DNA of 24,440 bases from contig DBPP01000046.1 in assembly GCA_002305575.1 (NCBI GenBank), positions 37,700 through 62,139 on the forward strand. Reading direction: 5' to 3'. The DNA comes from Ruminococcaceae bacterium UBA1417. Its GTDB lineage: Bacteria > Bacillota > Clostridia > Oscillospirales > Acutalibacteraceae. Within the stretch, counting starts at the first letter, position 1, and every line of letters starts with the position of its first letter. Below the pieces are notes generated by a model. The model saw nothing but the letters and a program-made list of their open reading frames with translations, had not been told where the DNA came from and did not search any database. This document shows, piece by piece, positions 21,064-24,440 of the stretch. The translations under genes and the position numbers were made by a program.

Positions 21064-22536
21064 TTATTCAGACTCAAAGAAGGACTGGAAACCTTCATCG
21101 GTATAGCACACGCGAACAGTGCCGGATTTGAACGGAGGCGTAGGCGTTGCGGAAATATCCCACACGAAGTCGCCGTTCATCATGTCGCTGGTCGGGTTTG
21201 CACTCTCCAAAAACTCCACCGTAGGAGTGCCGATCAGAGCGCCGATCCCCAGAAGGGTGTCGAGCTTCTGCTTCTCGAAGTTCAGGATCGTGTCCTTGTC
21301 CTGCGGAGTCATGGGGGAGTCGATCTCCGTTCCGTGATCCAGCTGGAAGCTGTTAGTGACGTGCATAAGCATACGGATATTGTTGTCGAAGATTGCGCGG
21401 GCGTCCATGCTGCCATTGTAGGTGTAGGCCGCTGTGTGCGGGCCCCAGAGTACCCACTGACCGGCCCAGAAGCAGGCCGTTGTAATGCCTTTCTCATTCA
21501 GGCTGTTGGCAGTCTGCTGATCGAAGCCGCGGCTCTTGGAGTCTGCCCCAAAATACTGAGCTGTTGCCATGATTGCCTTATTGGACGGAGACTCGAAGGG
21601 CACGCCGTCGTTCTCCAGATCCACGCGCAGCATAGTGGCGCTTCCAACGGTGGAGAGGTGGAACACACGGCCGCTGCCGTCTTTCACCTGCGGCCAGTAC
21701 ACTTTACTGTACTCGCTGTTATATCCGTTTTCTTCGGCCCACTCCTGAGCCTTTGCGATCGTGTCGATCTTCTGGCTCTGGCTGTCCACCAGAGGAATGT
21801 CGGCGTTGACGAAGCCGTCCCAGTGGCCGTTGAGCTTCTGGACGGTGCTCACCATAGCCTTGTAAACTTCCGGGATATGGCTCCAGCCGGGTGCTGCCAG
21901 AATATTGAGGACGGCATTGTGGTACTGATAGAGCAGAGACATGGCGTGCAGCCCGGTGTACTGGCCGTCTGCCGTTTCCTGCCCGATAATGTCGTCAGAC
22001 TCTACCGCCGAGGTGTCCACGGTGTTGTAGGTACACTCCAGACTATCAGTCTCCAGATCTTTGAGCAGCTGCACCACGACGGTGCCCTTTGTAAAGTTGT
22101 AGCTGAGGGAATAGTCCACATCTTCGGCCTTGTCGGCGATCGCGAAGGTGTCCAGAATAATGTCAGAGCTCTCAAACTCCGTCCGATTATTTTTGAAGGT
22201 CAGCGTTTTTGTGGTCTTTTCCGCGTCCTTGTGTACGTCCGGATCGAGGACGTTCACGACGTAGATCGGGCCCACATTCCCGACGGTGTTGTCAAAATGC
22301 TGGGCGAAGGCTTCGCAGAGTGTGAAGTCGGCCCAATTCTGTGCATATCCGAGCTTGCTCTGGGCGTCGCCCATGTCGGTGAGCTTAATCGGCATATTGA
22401 CAAGATCCATGTCGGCATAGCCCCGGATCAGGTTTACCGGTGCGGTGCCGATATAGGCGGCTACGACGTCGGCCTGTGTAGTGCTTGCTACTTTACTGTC
22501 GCCGATCTCGCCGTAGGCTCCATGTTTATAAGCCAT
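21064..22536 (-). CDS. Contractile tail sheath protein
   Basis: 490 residues, the length typical of P2/Mu-class sheath proteins. It assembles around the tail tube and contracts to drive it through the host envelope. N-terminal ASTTQADVVAAYIGTAPVN and the later GVPFESPSNKAIMATAQY and ACFWAGQWVLWGPHTAA are typical of the sheath core. C-terminal segment GDFVWDISATPTPPFKSGTV forms the strand-exchange arm. AAGGAGG precedes ATG; the tail tube gene follows 14 bases after the stop. This gene defines the phage as a myovirus. Confidence 0.93.
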   Translation of the reverse strand: MAYKHGAYGEIGDSKVASTTQADVVAAYIGTAPVNLIRGYADMDLVNMPIKLTDMGDAQSKLGYAQNWADFTLCEAFAQHFDNTVGNVGPIYVVNVLDPDVHKDAEKTTKTLTFKNNRTEFESSDIILDTFAIADKAEDVDYSLSYNFTKGTVVVQLLKDLETDSLECTYNTVDTSAVESDDIIGQETADGQYTGLHAMSLLYQYHNAVLNILAAPGWSHIPEVYKAMVSTVQKLNGHWDGFVNADIPLVDSQSQKIDTIAKAQEWAEENGYNSEYSKVYWPQVKDGSGRVFHLSTVGSATMLRVDLENDGVPFESPSNKAIMATAQYFGADSKSRGFDQQTANSLNEKGITTACFWAGQWVLWGPHTAAYTYNGSMDARAIFDNNIRMLMHVTNSFQLDHGTEIDSPMTPQDKDTILNFEKQKLDTLLGIGALIGTPTVEFLESANPTSDMMNGDFVWDISATPTPPFKSGTVRVCYTDEGFQSFFESE

Positions 22537-22551
22537 AATTTTGCCTCCTTA

Positions 22552-23181
22552 TCATAAAAAATCTTCGTATTGTTTCGGGGTTGCGGTGGTTACACCCGCC
22601 TCCAGCGTGAAGGTGATCCAGTTATGCCAGTACGGGTAATAGTCCCAGATGTTCCCTTCCTCGGTGAAAAGCCCGTACTTGATCCCCTGCTCTTTCACGA
22701 GCCGGTGGCCTGCGATATATTCCGCATTTTCAATTTCCCGCAGCACCAGATCGGCGAAGTTGAACGAGTCCCTCCAGCCGTTCATGTTGCGGGTGTATGT
22801 CTTTGCAGCCTCCCCCGTGGCGCGGTAGTAGGAATACCCGCCGAGTGCTGCGCTATTTTGGCGAGGGTAGTATATTTCCCCGCCATGTTCTCCGGGGTTC
22901 CAGCAGGCAAGGCAGAGCCGAAACTGGATCCGACGCTGACGCTTTATGAGGTCGTCGCTCCCCTCCATAAGCTGAGCGCATACCGAAGGGATCGGGGCCG
23001 GTACATTCGGCGGCAGCCTGTCCTTTCCCGGAGTGTATAAGGGGAAGGCGGCCGGGTTCACAAACTCCACGTCGTAGTCGGTGTCGTTCCGGTAGTCGTC
23101 CGGGAGTTTGAGCTGGATCTGGCTGCATACATTTTCCGCGAGCCACTTCACCAGATTGTCGATACTATCAACAAGTAACAT
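22552..23181 (-). CDS. Phage tail/head-completion protein, 209 aa
   Basis: 209 residues. Begins MLLVDSIDNLVKWLAENVCSQ and has a beta-rich body with strands such as QFRLCLACWNPGE and a C-terminal NIWDYYPYWHNWITFTLE. Position between the neck protein and the sheath, plus length, matches tail completion/terminator-like proteins that cap the tail before joining the head. Similarity to a named family is only moderate. GGAGGTGCG precedes ATG. The next gene (sheath) starts 15 bases after the stop. Confidence 0.7.
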   Translation of the reverse strand: MLLVDSIDNLVKWLAENVCSQIQLKLPDDYRNDTDYDVEFVNPAAFPLYTPGKDRLPPNVPAPIPSVCAQLMEGSDDLIKRQRRIQFRLCLACWNPGEHGGEIYYPRQNSAALGGYSYYRATGEAAKTYTRNMNGWRDSFNFADLVLREIENAEYIAGHRLVKEQGIKYGLFTEEGNIWDYYPYWHNWITFTLEAGVTTATPKQYEDFL

Positions 23182-23192
23182 GGCGCACCTCC

Positions 23193-23510
23193 TTAGCCTG
23201 TTCTGTTCTGGCGTAGAGCTACCTCAATGAGCCCCATGTCGGTGCCTGAGTTTGTCACGATCATTTCCCGGCCGTCTACGTTCAGGAGCCTGCCGGGTTC
23301 CATGTCTGCCGGAAAATCTGCCTGCTTTCCCATGAGCAGCATGTCGGCCTCGACGAGTCCGAGGATCTGTCCCTGTTTGAGCTTAACGAGCTGATCGTTG
23401 TCCACCACGACGGGGATCTGCTTACCCTCGATGCGGCGAAGCTCTGCAAACTCATCCAGATTGAGGAATACCGTGTCGAGATCCTGCTGGATCTGTTCCT
23501 TGAAGGTCAC
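23193..23510 (-). CDS. Phage neck/head-tail connector protein, 105 aa
   Basis: 105 residues. FLNLDEFAELRRIEGKQIPVVVDNDQL and LMGKQADFPADMEPGRLLNVDGREMI are typical of the small proteins found between capsid and tail-completion genes, annotated in databases as phage ATP-binding sugar transporter-like or head-tail joining proteins. The start is GTG at 23510, with GGAGGAC nine bases before it and inside the end of the preceding gene. It probably forms part of the connector. Confidence 0.75.
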   Translation of the reverse strand: MTFKEQIQQDLDTVFLNLDEFAELRRIEGKQIPVVVDNDQLVKLKQGQILGLVEADMLLMGKQADFPADMEPGRLLNVDGREMIVTNSGTDMGLIEVALRQNRTG

Positions 23511-23513
23511 GGG

Positions 23514-23816
23514 TTAGTCCTCCGGCTCTTTGGCAGCTTTCGCCTTCGCGTCCTCGATCATGGCGATTACTTCTTTTTTGCTCCGGATCTTGCTGGCGTC
23601 TACGCCATACGCTGCAGCAGCTTCCCGGAGTTCTGCCATTTTCATTTTGCTGTATGCCGGATCCTCGTCCGGCTCCTGCACATATACCGCAACGCCAGCA
23701 GCCACAAGCTCAGCCTCGCGGGCGTCGGCAAGAGAGAACGGAGCCGATCGGCTTGTCATAGCCTCAACGACTCCGTTTATTTTTAGGCCGTAAGCGCCTT
23801 TAATCATTTTTATCAT
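23514..23816 (-). CDS. Small head-region protein with C-terminal LEM/HeH-like helix pair (paralogue 2)
   Basis: 100 residues. N-terminal half begins MIKMIKGAYGLKINGVVEA and ends in AELVAAGVAVYV. The C-terminal half SKMKMAELREAAAAYGVD plus KKEVIAMIEDAKAKA is a LEM/SAP/HeH-type helix-extended-helix fold, sometimes nucleic-acid binding. It is homologous in both halves to the neighbouring 141-residue protein. AAGGAGG precedes ATG. Role unknown; position between the capsid gene and the connector suggests a head decoration or packaging component. Confidence 0.72.
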   Translation of the reverse strand: MIKMIKGAYGLKINGVVEAMTSRSAPFSLADAREAELVAAGVAVYVQEPDEDPAYSKMKMAELREAAAAYGVDASKIRSKKEVIAMIEDAKAKAAKEPED

Positions 23817-23826
23817 GGCCGCCTCC

Positions 23827-24252
23827 TTACTCTGGATCTGCGACGTCCAGATCCGGCGGCAGCTCGTCGTCCTCAGCGCCTGCCTCTGCTTCCTCGGCTG
23901 CGATCGCGGCGATATAGTCGGCCTTTTTATTGCCTTTGACTTCCACGCCCATTTCAGCCGCGAGCTTTTTCAGCTCGTTATAGCTCCAGCCTTCCAGCTC
24001 CTTGGCGTCGAGGTGTCCCTTCACCGTCTGCTCCGGTTCCTCGGCCTGCTCCGGTTCGGCGTCGGCCTGTTGTGCAGGCTTCCCGGCAGTTCCGGCATAG
24101 ATAGCCACGCCCAGACGGACAAGGCGGTCGGCCTGTTCGTCGCTACACTCAAAAGCCCCGCTTTCCGGGGTTTTAAGTGCGTGGCGCTTCACGCCGTTAG
24201 CGTCGGTGTAGCAGATCCCGCAGCCTCCGCGGGTTATTCTGATTTTCTTCAT
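23827..24252 (-). CDS. Small head-region protein with C-terminal LEM/HeH-like helix pair (paralogue 1)
   Basis: 141 residues. N-terminal half begins MKKIRITRGGCGICYTDANG and contains DEQADRLVRLGVAIYAG, followed by an acidic Ala/Glu/Pro linker (about 65-85, with QTVKGHLD) and a helix-extended-helix motif SYNELKKLAAEMGVEVKGN plus KADYIAAIAAEE. It ends in a strongly acidic tail. Similar architecture to the next gene. AAAGGAG is six bases before ATG. It follows the probable capsid gene and may be a head decoration or internal protein; no specific function can be assigned. Confidence 0.7.
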   Translation of the reverse strand: MKKIRITRGGCGICYTDANGVKRHALKTPESGAFECSDEQADRLVRLGVAIYAGTAGKPAQQADAEPEQAEEPEQTVKGHLDAKELEGWSYNELKKLAAEMGVEVKGNKKADYIAAIAAEEAEAGAEDDELPPDLDVADPE

Positions 24253-24274
24253 GCTTTGCTCCTTTCTGCCGTGC

Positions 24275-24440
24275 TTAGTCTGTCACGACTTTAGCTGAAA
24301 TGAACGGGTTTTCATTGTTCGGCATACAAAGAGGCGCGGATTTCAGCGTTACCTCGCGGACGTCGTGAGTGGCGTCGCTGAGATACTTCGGCACGTTCAT
24401 GCCGGTGTAAGTATGAAACTCGCCGTCGGCCTGCTCCACC
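24275..24440 (-). CDS. Probable major capsid protein, C-terminal fragment
   Basis: The last 54 residues of a gene that starts beyond the window. The frame is open to the window edge, ending PLCMPNNENPFISAKVVTD before TAA. The proline-rich terminal strand and its position ahead of small head and connector genes fit a gpE-type major capsid protein, but 54 residues are too few to prove it. A decoration protein is an alternative. Confidence 0.45.
   Translation of the reverse strand, partial: VEQADGEFHTYTGMNVPKYLSDATHDVREVTLKSAPLCMPNNENPFISAKVVTD

Noticed and set aside
21334..22557. Long plus-strand frame (about 407 codons) opposite the sheath gene
   Set aside because: Shadow of a confidently identified tail sheath gene; no independent evidence of expression.
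4465..24440. CRISPR array or tRNA genes
   Set aside because: No regularly spaced direct repeats with unique spacers and no cloverleaf were seen; the only repeat arrays are in-frame protein repeats and the TR/VR pair.

Overview
The window is a host/prophage junction from a Gram-positive bacterium. It is probably a gut Clostridia, in the Oscillospirales/Ruminococcaceae range. This is inferred from the Rex-type redox repressor with a clostridial-style operator, the near-universal strong AGGAGG ribosome sites, and Firmicute-type phage tail, holin (LLH) and lysin (SPOR plus CW_7) families. No species call can be supported.

Host part (1-1638): the 3' part of an NADP-type isocitrate dehydrogenase gene (icd) ends at a strong intrinsic terminator. 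rex follows, with its own sigma-A-type promoter and a probable Rex operator on the -10 box. Host genes stop immediately after rex.

Prophage left end and control region (about 1640-4440): an intact IS30-family DDE transposase lies directly against rex. Next come an XRE repressor, a 40-residue protein, a TTGACT-N17-TATAAT promoter with a perfect palindrome in its spacer, a second XRE repressor, and a divergent membrane-anchored protein with its own consensus promoter (probable lysogenic-conversion or superinfection gene). Intrinsic terminators separate the units.

Late region (4465-24440, all minus strand, so transcribed from high to low coordinates): this is a contractile-tailed (myovirus, P2/Mu-like) morphogenesis cluster. 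In transcription order it holds the C-terminus of a probable capsid protein, two paralogous small head proteins, connector/completion proteins, tail sheath, tail tube, the tail assembly chaperone with a probable -1 frameshift product, tape measure, gpX/LysM, gpD hub, gpV spike, gpU/LysM-like, gp25/gpW, gpJ, gpI with C-terminal repeats, and three small tail-tip proteins. It then runs through a diversity-generating retroelement (DGR) and ends in a lysis cassette (two small membrane proteins, a two-domain lysin and an LLH holin) at a strong terminator.

The DGR is complete: C-type-lectin/FGE-fold variable protein with its VR, Avd, TR and reverse transcriptase. TR and VR are 114 bp each and differ at 16 positions, every one an adenine of the TR sense strand. 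This is the hallmark of adenine-specific mutagenic homing and says the phage diversifies a tail-tip receptor-binding protein. No tyrosine or serine integrase is visible. The IS30-family transposase at the prophage edge is a candidate integration enzyme, which is the least settled and potentially most novel aspect of the window.
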